Notes: generated by a model not told the origin, from the sequence alone. A DNA stretch of 64,000 nucleotides from DASRIA01 sp963816975 (GCA_963816975.1 CAWFMD010000006.1:1302001-1366000); one strand, 5' to 3'; shown: positions 50,631 through 59,194, counted from the stretch's first letter. Translations and numbers: made by a program.

Positions 50631-51104
50631 ATGACGAGCGCAAACCACCCGAGCGACGATCCCGAGCAGGCGGGTCTGCGGAAGCGGATCGCCGGTGGGG
50701 CCGAGGACGCCATTGGACGATTCGCCGACGACCTGATCGAGAACCCCGTCATCAACTCGGCGCTGTCGCGTGCGTTCTCCGCGCGCGAGAAGGTCGCGCA
50801 GGCGCAGCAGTCGGCGATGGACGCGCTCAATCTTCCGTCGGCGTCCGAGCTCGAGAAGCTGGGCCGGCGGCTGCGGAGCATCTCGCAACGACTCGAGGAA
50901 GTGGAGGACGCGGTGGACAAGATCGGCGTGCGCATGGAGACGCTCAGCGACGAGACACGCGCTCCCGGCGCGAAGCTGTCGGACCAGCTCGATCGGATCG
51001 AGGCGCGGCTCGAGCAACTCGGTCGCGACGTCGCGACCTTGCGTCGTAGCGCTGTCACGGAAGGCATGCCCGGAGAGCCGCCGGCCGTCGTTCCGAAAGG
51101 CTAG
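50631..51104 (+). CDS. Phasin-like helical protein
   Basis: 157 residues, helical with amphipathic and coiled-coil segments: IGRFADDLIENPVINSALSR, AREKVAQAQQSAMDALNLPS, LEKLGRRLRSISQRLEEVED and LSDQLDRIEARLEQLGRD. This layout resembles phasin/PhaI-type proteins that coat polyester or lipid granules, although no sequence motif proves it. ATG with AAGGGAG upstream. First gene of the lipid cluster; 8 bp before the Lys/Arg-rich partner. Confidence 0.65.
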   Translation: MTSANHPSDDPEQAGLRKRIAGGAEDAIGRFADDLIENPVINSALSRAFSAREKVAQAQQSAMDALNLPSASELEKLGRRLRSISQRLEEVEDAVDKIGVRMETLSDETRAPGAKLSDQLDRIEARLEQLGRDVATLRRSAVTEGMPGEPPAVVPKG

Positions 51105-51112
51105 GTCGCGGG

Positions 51113-51829
51113 ATGCCAACAGCTCGCCGTTCCCGCACAACGAAGTCCACCGCGCGGAAGCCCACTGCACGGAAGTCCACCGCGCGGAAGTCTGCGACAC
51201 GGAAGCCGCCCGCGCGGAAGTCTGCGACACGGAAGTCCACCGCGCGGAAGTCTGCGACACGGAAGTCCACCGCGCGCAAGGCGACGACGCGCAAGCCCAC
51301 CTCCAAGCACGCGGGCGTCGACGCTGTGCGACGCGCGGTCGAGCGCACGGTGCAGACGACCGTCGGATCGGCCGGACTCACGCGTGATCGTGCGCAGGAG
51401 GTGGTCGACGAGGTCGTCACCCGTGCGGAGCGCACGCGCGGGGCGGCGGCCGGGGTGAGCGACCGGGTGCGCGACGCGCTGCACGACCTGCGCCAGATGA
51501 CGGGTGACGAGATGATGGACCTGCGCGCCGCGATCGAGCGACTCGCCAGCCAGGTCGAGAGCCTGGAGTCGCGGCTCGAGTCCGCGACCGGCATCCGGCG
51601 GCCGGGGCGCACCTCGCCGGCGAAGAAGCGCGCGGGCACGAAGCGGAAGTCGGCGACTGCTGTGAAGCGGTCCGCAACGATGAAGTCGGGCGCGAGGAAG
51701 CCGGCGCGCAAGTCGTCCGGCGCCAAGAAGACGTCGACGAGCGCGAATTCGCGTCGCACGCGAACGCAGGGGTCGGCGAAGCGCACGGCCCGTAGCCGCA
51801 GGCGCTCGGGCTCCGCGCGCAGCGGCTAG
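51113..51829 (+). CDS. PhaF-like helical protein with Lys/Arg-rich repeats
   Basis: 238 residues in three parts: an N-terminal basic repeat (KSTARK, KSATRK units, residues 10-65), a helical core (VDAVRRAVERTVQTTVGSAG, DEMMDLRAAIERLASQVESL) and a C-terminal basic tail (SPAKKRAGTKRKSA). Helical core plus histone-H1-like tail is the architecture of PhaF-type phasins that tie storage granules to the chromosome. The N-terminal repeat comes from a 30-bp DNA tandem repeat. Weak ribosome binding site. A pure nucleoid protein is the alternative. Confidence 0.65.
   Translation: MPTARRSRTTKSTARKPTARKSTARKSATRKPPARKSATRKSTARKSATRKSTARKATTRKPTSKHAGVDAVRRAVERTVQTTVGSAGLTRDRAQEVVDEVVTRAERTRGAAAGVSDRVRDALHDLRQMTGDEMMDLRAAIERLASQVESLESRLESATGIRRPGRTSPAKKRAGTKRKSATAVKRSATMKSGARKPARKSSGAKKTSTSANSRRTRTQGSAKRTARSRRRSGSARSG
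51151..51300 (+). repeat. 30-bp coding tandem repeat
   Basis: Unit CGCGCGGAAGTCTGCGACAC plus GGAAGTCCAC is present at 51211-51240 and 51241-51270 in identical form, with close variants at 51151, 51181 and 51271. It encodes ten residues per unit (two KSxxRK-like motifs). Copy number may vary. Confidence 0.9.
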
Positions 51830-51843
51830 CGGTCCAGCGAGCC

Positions 51844-52875
51844 ATGGGCCGACGTGTCCTGATCACCGGGGTCGCGGGCTTCTGGGGGACGGAATTGGCA
51901 CGCCGGCTCGAACGCGACCCCGAGTTCGAGTACATCGCGGGGCTCGACGTGCGACCACCGGGGGGTGATCTCGGGCGAACGGAGTTCATCCGGGCCGATG
52001 TTCGCAACCCGTTGCTGGCGAAGCTCCTGCCGGAGACGGAGGTCGACACCGTGGTCCACTGCGACGTGCTGCTCGTCCCCGAGCCGGGCAAGGCGCCGGC
52101 GCAGCTCCACGACATCAACGTGATCGGCTCGCTCCAGCTGCTCGCCGCCTGCGAGAAGGCGGGCACCGTGCGCACGATCGTGGTGCGCGGATCCACCGCT
52201 ATATATGGAGCCGAACCGAACGCGCCCGAATTCTTCACGGAGGACATGGCGCGCCGGTTTCCCTTGCGGACCCGGTTCCAGCGCGACGTCGGAGAGCTCG
52301 AGAACTACTTCGACAACTTCGCCCGCCGCTACCCGCAGGTGGCGGTGATGATGTTGCGCTACCAGCCCACCCTGGGGACCGCGATCGACTCTCCGCTCAC
52401 CCGCTATCTGCAGCAGCCGGTCATACCCACCCAGCTCGGCTACGACCCCCTGCTCCAGTTCGTGCACGCCGAGGATGCCGTGTCCGCGCTGGAGGCGTCC
52501 GTGCGGCGGCCGGTGCGGGGGCCGGTGAACGTCGCCGGCGAAGGCAGCATCTCGCTCAGCAAGCTGTTGCGGCTCGCCGGGCGCGTGGGTGTGCCCGTGC
52601 CGGCGCCGCTGTTCGGCGCCGCGCTCGGCGCGGGAGCGCGATTCGGGCTCGCGCGCCTTCCTCCCGAAGCGGTGCTGTGGCTGCGCAACGGCCTCACGGT
52701 CGACTCACGGCGCCTCGTCGACGAGGTCGGCTTCCGGCCTCGCTCGACCCCCGACGCCGTCGACGACTTCGTGGCGGAGCTGCGCGGCCGTCGCCGGCTC
52801 CCGGACATGCGGGACGCACGCGGGGCCGGTCGCGGAAACGGCGAGCCGTCCGCTCACTTCCCGGCGAGCGCATGA
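51844..52875 (+). CDS. Extended SDR (NAD-binding epimerase-like) protein
   Basis: 343 residues. N-terminal VLITGVAGFWGTELARRLE binds a dinucleotide; DVRNPLLAKLLPETEVDTVVHCD and the later structure follow the epimerase fold. The catalytic Tyr-x3-Lys is not visible at its usual place (RFQRDVGEL instead), so activity is doubtful. Starts 14 bp after the PhaF-like gene and overlaps the acyltransferase gene by 4 bp. It could still be the reductase or a binding protein of the lipid pathway. Confidence 0.82.
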   Translation: MGRRVLITGVAGFWGTELARRLERDPEFEYIAGLDVRPPGGDLGRTEFIRADVRNPLLAKLLPETEVDTVVHCDVLLVPEPGKAPAQLHDINVIGSLQLLAACEKAGTVRTIVVRGSTAIYGAEPNAPEFFTEDMARRFPLRTRFQRDVGELENYFDNFARRYPQVAVMMLRYQPTLGTAIDSPLTRYLQQPVIPTQLGYDPLLQFVHAEDAVSALEASVRRPVRGPVNVAGEGSISLSKLLRLAGRVGVPVPAPLFGAALGAGARFGLARLPPEAVLWLRNGLTVDSRRLVDEVGFRPRSTPDAVDDFVAELRGRRRLPDMRDARGAGRGNGEPSAHFPASA

Positions 52876-53927
52876 CGCCCGACCGCCACGCGGTGCAGCG
52901 CGAGCGGGCCCGCCGGCTGCGCCTCGAAATGGAGGCGGATGCCGCTCATGACCGCGTACCGGAGACCCCGCGCTCGGCGCCCTCGCGTCCCGACGCCGAG
53001 GCTGCGCGCGCGGCGCGGGATTTCATCGCCCTGCTGAGAGACGCGACCCGGCAGGGCAGCGATTTGCCCGCGGCCGTGGAGCGGGCGGCCGGCACGCTGC
53101 CCGGCACGGCCCGCGACATCGCGCGCCGCGCCGCGCGCAGGATGCGCGGTGAGTACACGCAGGACGAGTGGGGCTTCGACGAGGAGCTGGTCGAGATCGT
53201 GTATCCGCTGTTCGAGCTGATGTACCGGCGCTGGTGGCGAGTCGCGGCCGTCGGCGTCGAAAACGTCCCGGCGCACGACCGCGCTCTGCTCGTCGCGAAC
53301 CACGCAGGAGTGCTCCCCTGGGACGCGGCGATGATGAGCGTCGCGATCCTCAAGGACCATCCGCTCCCCCGGCACCCGCGCTTCATGGTGCTCGACTGGG
53401 CATTCCGGCTGCCGTGGGTGAGCGCGTTCATGCGCCGCATCGGCGGCGTGGTCGCGTCGCCCTACAACGCCATGCGCCTGCTCGAGCAGGGCCACCTCGT
53501 GATGGTCTTCCCCGAAGGCGCGAAGGGCGCCGGCAAGCCCTACTCGGAGCGCTACCGGTTGCAGCGCTTCGGCCGCGGCGGCTTCGTCGAGCTGGCGTTG
53601 CGCACCGGCGCCCCGATCGTGCCGGTGGCCGTGGTGGGTTCGGAGGAGATCTACCCCAAGCTGGGCGAGTCGCGGCTGCTGGCGCGGCTCACCGGTGCGC
53701 CGTACTTCCCGCTCACCCCGACCTTCCCATGGCTCGGCGGGGCCGGTGTGATCCCGCTTCCCTCGAAATGGCGAATCGAGTTTTGCGCGCCCATCGACCT
53801 GTCGCAGTACGGCCCGGAGGCCGCGGAGGACCGGGGGCTCGTGTTCGAGCTGTCCGAGCGAGTGCGCGAAACGATCCAGGCGAAGGTCCTCGAGAACCTG
53901 GTTGCGCGCGGCTCCGCATTTCTCTAG
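52872..53927 (+). CDS. PlsC-type acyltransferase
   Basis: 351 residues of the glycerol-3-phosphate/lysophospholipid acyltransferase fold. The catalytic motif reads NHAGVLPWD, i.e. His-x6-Asp, a variant of the usual His-x4-Asp seen in this subfamily; the second motif is VFPEGAKG with FGRGGFVELALRTGAPIVPV after it. The first 120 residues are charged and helical. ATGA overlap with the SDR gene. Next to the fatty acyl-CoA reductase and alkyl-DHAP-synthase-like genes, it is a candidate for acylating DHAP or glycerol-phosphate. Confidence 0.87.
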   Translation: MTPDRHAVQRERARRLRLEMEADAAHDRVPETPRSAPSRPDAEAARAARDFIALLRDATRQGSDLPAAVERAAGTLPGTARDIARRAARRMRGEYTQDEWGFDEELVEIVYPLFELMYRRWWRVAAVGVENVPAHDRALLVANHAGVLPWDAAMMSVAILKDHPLPRHPRFMVLDWAFRLPWVSAFMRRIGGVVASPYNAMRLLEQGHLVMVFPEGAKGAGKPYSERYRLQRFGRGGFVELALRTGAPIVPVAVVGSEEIYPKLGESRLLARLTGAPYFPLTPTFPWLGGAGVIPLPSKWRIEFCAPIDLSQYGPEAAEDRGLVFELSERVRETIQAKVLENLVARGSAFL

Positions 53928-53988
53928 ACACCTATATGTTTCGCCCAGCGCGATCGCGCGGGTCAACAAACGGGATGAGGAGAGAAGC

Positions 53989-55968
53989 ATGAGGTATTTC
54001 GTCACGGGAGCGACCGGCTTCATCGGACGCCATCTTGTGAGCGAACTGCTGAAGCGCGAGGGCACGATCCATGTGCTCGTGCGCGACGGCTCGCGGGCGC
54101 GGCTCGAGGAGCTGCTGTCGTCGTGGGATGCCGGGGCGGAGCGCATCGTGCCGGTGATCGGCGACCTGACGGCGCCAGGGCTGGGGGTCTCCGACGTCGA
54201 TCGCGAGCGGCTGCGGGGAGTGGAGCACTTCTTTCACCTGGCTGCGATCTACGACATGTCCGCCGACGAGGAGAGCAACCGGCGCGCCAACGTAGACGGA
54301 ACTCGCCACGCGACGGAGCTCGCGAACGACCTGGGTGCCGGCGTCTTCCACCACACCAGCTCGATCGCCGTGTCGGGCCGCTACCGGGGGCTGTTCCGCG
54401 AGGACATGTTCGACGAGGGGCAGAAGCTCGCCGATCCCTACTCGCGCACGAAGTTCGAGTCCGAGAAGCTCGTCCGCGACGAGGCTGCCGTGCCGTGGCG
54501 GGTATACCGGCCCGCGATCGTCGTCGGGCACTCCCAGACCGGCGAGATGGACAAGATCGACGGCCCTTACTACTTCTTCAAGGTGATCCAGAAGCTGCGC
54601 GACCTGATCCCGAGGTGGATGCCGGTCGTGGGCCTCGAGGGAGGCAAGATCAACGTCGTCCCCGTGGACTTCGTCGCCAGCGCGATGGACCACATCGCCC
54701 ACCAGCCCGGGCTCGACGGCCAGGCCTTCCACCTGACCGACCCCAAGCCGAAATCGGCCGGTCAGCTCGTCAACACGTTCGCGCACGCGGCGCACGCGCC
54801 CGAGGCGACGATGCGCATCGACCGCCAGATGATGAACGTCATGCCCAAGGGCGCGCGCTCGATGATCGCGCAGCTGCCGCCCGTGCGGCGGATCACCGAC
54901 CAGCTGCTCGGCGACTTCGGAATCCCGCGCGAAGTCCTGACCTACATCGACTACCCGAGCGACTACGACTCCCGCGACGCGCAGCGGGCCCTGGCGGGAA
55001 CGGGGATCCAGGTCCCCGCGCTGGAGGCGTATGCGGACCGGCTGTGGGACTACTGGGAGCGCAATCTCGACCCGGACCTCTTCAAGGACCGCAGCCTGCG
55101 CGGTGCGATCGACGGCAAGGTCATCCTGATCACCGGCGCCTCGAGCGGGATCGGCCAGGCGCTCGCGATGAAGGTCGGGGAAGCCGGCGGGATCGTCGCG
55201 CTGGTCGCCCGCTCGGAGGACAAGCTGAACGAGATCAAGGGTGAGATCGAGGAGGCGGGCGGTATCGCGACGGTGCACCCCGCCGACCTCTCCGACATCG
55301 AGGATTGCGACCGGCTCGTCGCGGAAGTGCTCTCGACCCACGGCCGGGTGGACGTGCTCGTCAACAACGCGGGCCGCTCGATCCGCCGCTCGATCGCAAA
55401 CTCCTACGACCGTTTCCACGACTACCAGCGCACCATGCAGCTGAACTACTTCGGCGCGCTGAAGCTGATCATGGGCCTGCTGCCGAACATGCGGCAGCGC
55501 AAGTCGGGCCACATCATCAACATCTCCTCGATCGGGGCGCAGACCAATACGCCGCGGTTCTCGGCTTATGTGGCGAGCAAGAGCGCCCTGGACGCGTTCT
55601 CGCGCTCGATCGCTTCGGAGATCGTGGACGACAAGGTCTTCATCACGACTGTCTACATGCCGCTCGTGCGCACGCCGATGATCGCGCCGACGGGGATCTA
55701 CGACGCGTTCCCGACAGCTTCTCCGGACGAGGCCGCGGAGCTGATCGTGCAGGCCATGATCCAGAAGCCGAAGAAGGTCGCGACGCGGCTTGGCACGTTC
55801 GGTGAGGTGCTCTACGCACTTGCGCCGAAGTCGGTCGACGTGATCCTCAACACGGCCTACAAGCTGTTCCCGGAGAGCGCTGCGGCAAAGGGCGAGAAGA
55901 AGAAGGATGCGGAGGTGTCCGCAGAGGGCGTGGCGTTCGCGCACCTGATGCGCGGAGTGCATTGGTAG
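53989..55968 (+). CDS. Alcohol-forming fatty acyl-CoA reductase
   Basis: Reduces long-chain acyl-CoA to primary fatty alcohol with NADPH, 659 residues. Two modules: an N-terminal male-sterility-type SDR (MRYFVTGATGFIGRHLVSEL, HHTSSIAVSG, YSRTK at 151-155, GHSQTGEMDKIDGPYYFF) and a C-terminal classical SDR (TGASSGIG from 382, NNAGRSIRRSIANSYDRFHD, YVASK at 527-531). The layout, length and ending (FAHLMRGVHW) closely match Marinobacter FAR enzymes, which I recall ending similarly. ATG after AGGAGAG. Its stop overlaps the next gene. Confidence 0.94.
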   Translation: MRYFVTGATGFIGRHLVSELLKREGTIHVLVRDGSRARLEELLSSWDAGAERIVPVIGDLTAPGLGVSDVDRERLRGVEHFFHLAAIYDMSADEESNRRANVDGTRHATELANDLGAGVFHHTSSIAVSGRYRGLFREDMFDEGQKLADPYSRTKFESEKLVRDEAAVPWRVYRPAIVVGHSQTGEMDKIDGPYYFFKVIQKLRDLIPRWMPVVGLEGGKINVVPVDFVASAMDHIAHQPGLDGQAFHLTDPKPKSAGQLVNTFAHAAHAPEATMRIDRQMMNVMPKGARSMIAQLPPVRRITDQLLGDFGIPREVLTYIDYPSDYDSRDAQRALAGTGIQVPALEAYADRLWDYWERNLDPDLFKDRSLRGAIDGKVILITGASSGIGQALAMKVGEAGGIVALVARSEDKLNEIKGEIEEAGGIATVHPADLSDIEDCDRLVAEVLSTHGRVDVLVNNAGRSIRRSIANSYDRFHDYQRTMQLNYFGALKLIMGLLPNMRQRKSGHIINISSIGAQTNTPRFSAYVASKSALDAFSRSIASEIVDDKVFITTVYMPLVRTPMIAPTGIYDAFPTASPDEAAELIVQAMIQKPKKVATRLGTFGEVLYALAPKSVDVILNTAYKLFPESAAAKGEKKKDAEVSAEGVAFAHLMRGVHW

Positions 55969-57623
55969 CCCGCAGCCCACGGCCTGCAGTGCGCAGGCGC
56001 AGCCACTGGGGCTGGGGCTACGAGGACGAGCAGCCCTCGGCGGGCGAGCTGCGGAGCGCCGCCGCGGGAATCCGCTCGCATCTCGGCTTCGGCGACGGGG
56101 AGGTCGAGCAGCCGGTTCCGCTCGACCAGGTCGACCTTCCGCCGGCACGCCTGACGCCGCCGGGGGCGTTGGCGGAGATCTGTACGGACACTGCCCACGA
56201 TCGCGCCTCCCATGCGTACGGCAAGGCCTACCGGGACATCGTGCGCGCGTTCCGGGGGCGCTTCGACCACGTGCCCGACGCGGTCGCCATGCCGCGTGAC
56301 GCGAGCGAGGTGCGCGACGTCCTGGAGTGGTGTGGAGAGCGGGGCGCGGCCGTGATCCCCTACGGCGGGGGCACCAGCGTGGTCGGTGGGGTGGAGGCGC
56401 GGATCGGCGACGGCTACGCGGGCGCGGTGACGCTCGACCTGACGCGGCTCGATCGCGTGGTCGAGGTCGACCGGATCTCGCGCGCGGCGCTGATACAGGC
56501 CGGCGCAACCGGCCCGGTGCTCGAGGATCAGCTGCGCGAGCACGGCCTCACGCTGCGCCATTTTCCGCAGTCGTTCCAGTTCTCCACACTCGGGGGGTGG
56601 ATCGCGACCCGCGCCGGGGGGCATTTCGCGACTCTCCATACGCACATCGACGACTTCGTGGAGTCCATCTCGGCCGTGACGCCGGCGGGCGAGATCGAGT
56701 CGCGGCGCCTCCCTGGCTCGGGCGCGGGCCCCAGTCCCGATCGTCTGATGCTCGGCTCGGAGGGCATCCTCGGCGTGATCACCGAGGCCTGGGTCCGGGT
56801 GCAGGACCGCCCGGTGCACAAGGCCTCGGCCGGGGTCACGTACGGCGACTTCGCGGCCGGCGCCGAGGCGGTGCGCGCCCTCTCACAGAGCGGCCTGCAC
56901 CCGGCCAACTGCCGGCTGCTCGACCCGCGTGAGGCCGCGATCACAGGCGCCGCGTCCGACGGCGCGCTGCTCGTCCTGGGGTTCGAGTCCGCAGACCATC
57001 CGGTCGACCCCTGGATGGACCGCGCGCTCGAGCTGGCGACCGACCACGGTGGCGCGGTGATCGACGATCGCCGCACGAGCGCCGACCGGGTCGCGGGCGG
57101 GACCGGCCAGGACTCGGTCGGCGCGTGGCGCGACACGTTCCTGCGCGCTCCCTACCTGCGCGACACCTTCATCGCCTGCGGCGTGATCAGCGACACGTTC
57201 GAGACGGCCGTCACCTGGGATCGGTTCGCGCAGTTCCACACGTCCGTGATGGAGGCTGCCACGGGGGCCGTGCGCGAGATCTGCGGCGCCGGCCACGTGA
57301 TGTGCCGTTTCACCCATGTCTATCCCGACGGCCCGGCGCCCTACTACACGGTGCTCGCGCCCGCCCGCCGCGGCGCGGAGCTCGAGCAGTGGGACCAGAT
57401 CAAGGCGGCCGCGTCCGAGGCGGTCAGCGCGGGCGGCGGCACGATCACCCACCACCACGCGGTCGGGCGCGACCACAGGCCCTGGTACGACCGCCAACGC
57501 CCCGATCGCTTCGCCGACGCGCTGCGCGCGGCCAAGGCCGCGGTCGACCCCGGCGCGATCCTCAACCCCGGTGTGCTGGTCGACCCGCTGCCACGGTCCG
57601 GCCCAGATCGGAACAGGCCCTAG
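55962..57623 (+). CDS. Alkyl-DHAP-synthase-type FAD oxidase (AGPS-like)
   Basis: 553 residues of the vanillyl-alcohol-oxidase flavoprotein family. FAD site PYGGGTSVVGG (133-143), HFPQSFQFSTLGGWIATR (200-217) and GSEGILGVITEA; C-terminal HHHAVG (His497-499) matches the active-site histidines of alkyldihydroxyacetonephosphate synthase, which swaps the acyl chain of acyl-DHAP for a fatty alcohol to form an ether bond. N-terminal HWGWGYED also fits AGPS. TTG 55962 overlaps the reductase stop; GTG 55989 is an alternative. A D-lactate-dehydrogenase-like role is less likely. Confidence 0.85.
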   Translation: MVARSPRPAVRRRSHWGWGYEDEQPSAGELRSAAAGIRSHLGFGDGEVEQPVPLDQVDLPPARLTPPGALAEICTDTAHDRASHAYGKAYRDIVRAFRGRFDHVPDAVAMPRDASEVRDVLEWCGERGAAVIPYGGGTSVVGGVEARIGDGYAGAVTLDLTRLDRVVEVDRISRAALIQAGATGPVLEDQLREHGLTLRHFPQSFQFSTLGGWIATRAGGHFATLHTHIDDFVESISAVTPAGEIESRRLPGSGAGPSPDRLMLGSEGILGVITEAWVRVQDRPVHKASAGVTYGDFAAGAEAVRALSQSGLHPANCRLLDPREAAITGAASDGALLVLGFESADHPVDPWMDRALELATDHGGAVIDDRRTSADRVAGGTGQDSVGAWRDTFLRAPYLRDTFIACGVISDTFETAVTWDRFAQFHTSVMEAATGAVREICGAGHVMCRFTHVYPDGPAPYYTVLAPARRGAELEQWDQIKAAASEAVSAGGGTITHHHAVGRDHRPWYDRQRPDRFADALRAAKAAVDPGAILNPGVLVDPLPRSGPDRNRP

Positions 57624-57636
57624 ACTTCTCGTGATG
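57621..57636 (+). promoter_or_regulatory. TAGACT hexamer 7 bases before ATG
   Basis: TAGACT (57621-57626), overlapping the stop of the AGPS-like gene, lies 7 bases before ATG 57634: leaderless arrangement. Confidence 0.5.
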
Positions 57637-57924
57637 AGCATCCTGCGCGAACCCGGCGAGCGAGACGAGCTGCATCGCGGGCGCGCGACCGAGATCTACG
57701 TCCCGCGCAAGGACACGCGCGAGCAGGTCCAGGCGATCGGCCAGGGCGCGCTGGCCTGCCCGTCATGCGACGTCCCGATCGTGACGACGGCTCCGATCCG
57801 GATCGGAGCGGTCGTGCGCTGCCCGTTCTGCAGGCGCCTCGACGTCGCGCGCAGCTACCTGCGGCTCGACCACAGCGACACTCCGCTGAACGACGTGCGG
57901 GTCACCGTGCGGCTCGTGCGTTGA
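57634..57924 (+). CDS. Zinc-ribbon protein
   Basis: 96 residues. Two CxxC motifs, LACPSCDVPI and VVRCPFCRRLD, form a typical zinc ribbon; N-terminus EIYVPRKDTREQVQ is charged. No catalytic domain. It may bind nucleic acid or act as a metal adaptor. Co-directional with the ether-lipid cluster but with its own promoter. Confidence 0.78.
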   Translation: MSILREPGERDELHRGRATEIYVPRKDTREQVQAIGQGALACPSCDVPIVTTAPIRIGAVVRCPFCRRLDVARSYLRLDHSDTPLNDVRVTVRLVR

Positions 57925-57978
57925 CTCACATGCTGCGCCGGTAACAGGAACGCCCCCCGCGCCCGGCGGCCGGTCTAG

Positions 57979-57993
57979 TAGCTTGGCGCCGTG
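57979..57993 (+). promoter_or_regulatory. TAGCTT hexamer 6 bases before GTG
   Basis: TAGCTT (57979-57984) lies 6 bases before GTG 57991 of the cyclase gene. Confidence 0.5.
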
Positions 57994-59184
57994 CCTGAGC
58001 CCGACGAGATCACCCTCGCCGCGGCCGCCCGCCAGGCGGGCGTGTCCGCGGCCACGCTGAGGCGCTGGGGCGACGAGGGCGTGATCCCCGACTACCGCGG
58101 ACGCTGGACCCGAGCGGCGGCTGCGCATGCGCGGATCGTGGCGCGGCTCCGCGAGCAGGGTCACGCCCTCGACGAGATCAAGGAGGCGGGCGCGGACGGG
58201 CGACTCGCGTTCGGCTACGTCGAGGAATTGTTCCCCGACCGCGATGCCCGCTACGACCTCGCGCGGGCAGCGCAGGAGACGGGCCTCGAAGAGGCGCTGA
58301 TCGAACGCCTGTGGCGGTCGATCGGCTCCCCGTCGTGGATGCTCGACCACCTGGGCGAGGAGGACCTCGAGGCGCTGCGCTACATGGCGGCGGTGCTCGA
58401 CGCCGGCTTCCCCCTGGTCGCATTCCTCCAGGTCCTGCACGTGTACGGGCAGGCTCTGCGCCAGGTCGCTGATGCGGAGGCCCGCCTGTTCCGCATCTAC
58501 GTGCACGAGCCGCTGATCAAGGGCGGTGTGCCGTCGACGCAGATGGCCGAGGAGATGGGCGAGCTGATCGCGGAGCTGCTCCCGCAGACGACGCCATTGA
58601 TGGTCTACCTGCACCGCACCTTCCTGCGGCACTCGGTCGAGCAGGACGTGATCGCGAACATGTGGTCGGACCTGCTCGACGACGAGCGCGAGGGGCTCGG
58701 CCAGCTGCGAGTGGCGATCGTGTTCGCGGATCTGGTGGGCTTCGTGCGCTTCACCGAGGAGGAGGGAGAGCAGGAGGCGCTCGACCTCGTCGAGAGCTTC
58801 GTCGGCTCCGTGGAGGAGTCACTGCCGGGCAGCGCGCGCGTGGTCAAGAACATCGGCGACGGCGTGATGATCGTGGGCCCGGACCCCGTCGCCCTGACGG
58901 ACTGGGCGATCGGCTTCCAGGAGGGCTTCGAGCGGCGATCGAGTCCGCGCATCGGCATCCACTACGGCCGCACGGTCTACCGGGACGGCGACTACTTCGG
59001 CGGCAACGTGAACCTCGCCTCGCGCGTCGTGGCGCGCGCCCACGCGGGGGAGGTGCTGGTCACCGACACGGTCGTGGACGCGGCCGCCGATCGCACCGAC
59101 CTCGAATTCGAGCCGATCGGCGAGGTCCAGCTGAAGGGCTTCCTCGTACCGACGTCGCTCTATCTGGCCCAGCCGCCGGCTTAG
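57991..59184 (+). CDS. Adenylate/guanylate cyclase with MerR-type N-terminal HTH
   Basis: 397 residues. Residues 8-60 resemble a MerR helix-turn-helix (AAARQAGVSAATLRRWGDEG, ARIVARLREQGHALDEIKEA); a helical regulatory region follows; the C-terminal class III cyclase domain has VAIVFADLVGFVRFTE with the metal Asp, NIGDGVMIVG with the second Asp and VNLASRVVARAHAGEVL. Makes cAMP or cGMP. Mycobacterial Rv1264-type proteins have a similar regulatory half. A DNA-binding domain on a cyclase is unusual and may link second-messenger synthesis to a local signal. Confidence 0.9.
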   Translation: MPEPDEITLAAAARQAGVSAATLRRWGDEGVIPDYRGRWTRAAAAHARIVARLREQGHALDEIKEAGADGRLAFGYVEELFPDRDARYDLARAAQETGLEEALIERLWRSIGSPSWMLDHLGEEDLEALRYMAAVLDAGFPLVAFLQVLHVYGQALRQVADAEARLFRIYVHEPLIKGGVPSTQMAEEMGELIAELLPQTTPLMVYLHRTFLRHSVEQDVIANMWSDLLDDEREGLGQLRVAIVFADLVGFVRFTEEEGEQEALDLVESFVGSVEESLPGSARVVKNIGDGVMIVGPDPVALTDWAIGFQEGFERRSSPRIGIHYGRTVYRDGDYFGGNVNLASRVVARAHAGEVLVTDTVVDAAADRTDLEFEPIGEVQLKGFLVPTSLYLAQPPA

Positions 59185-59194
59185 CGGTCCGCGG

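Noticed and set aside
51151..51300. Regular 30-bp repeats as a possible CRISPR array
   Set aside because: Units are contiguous with no spacers, are in frame and encode a basic peptide inside a clear gene; no cas genes nearby.
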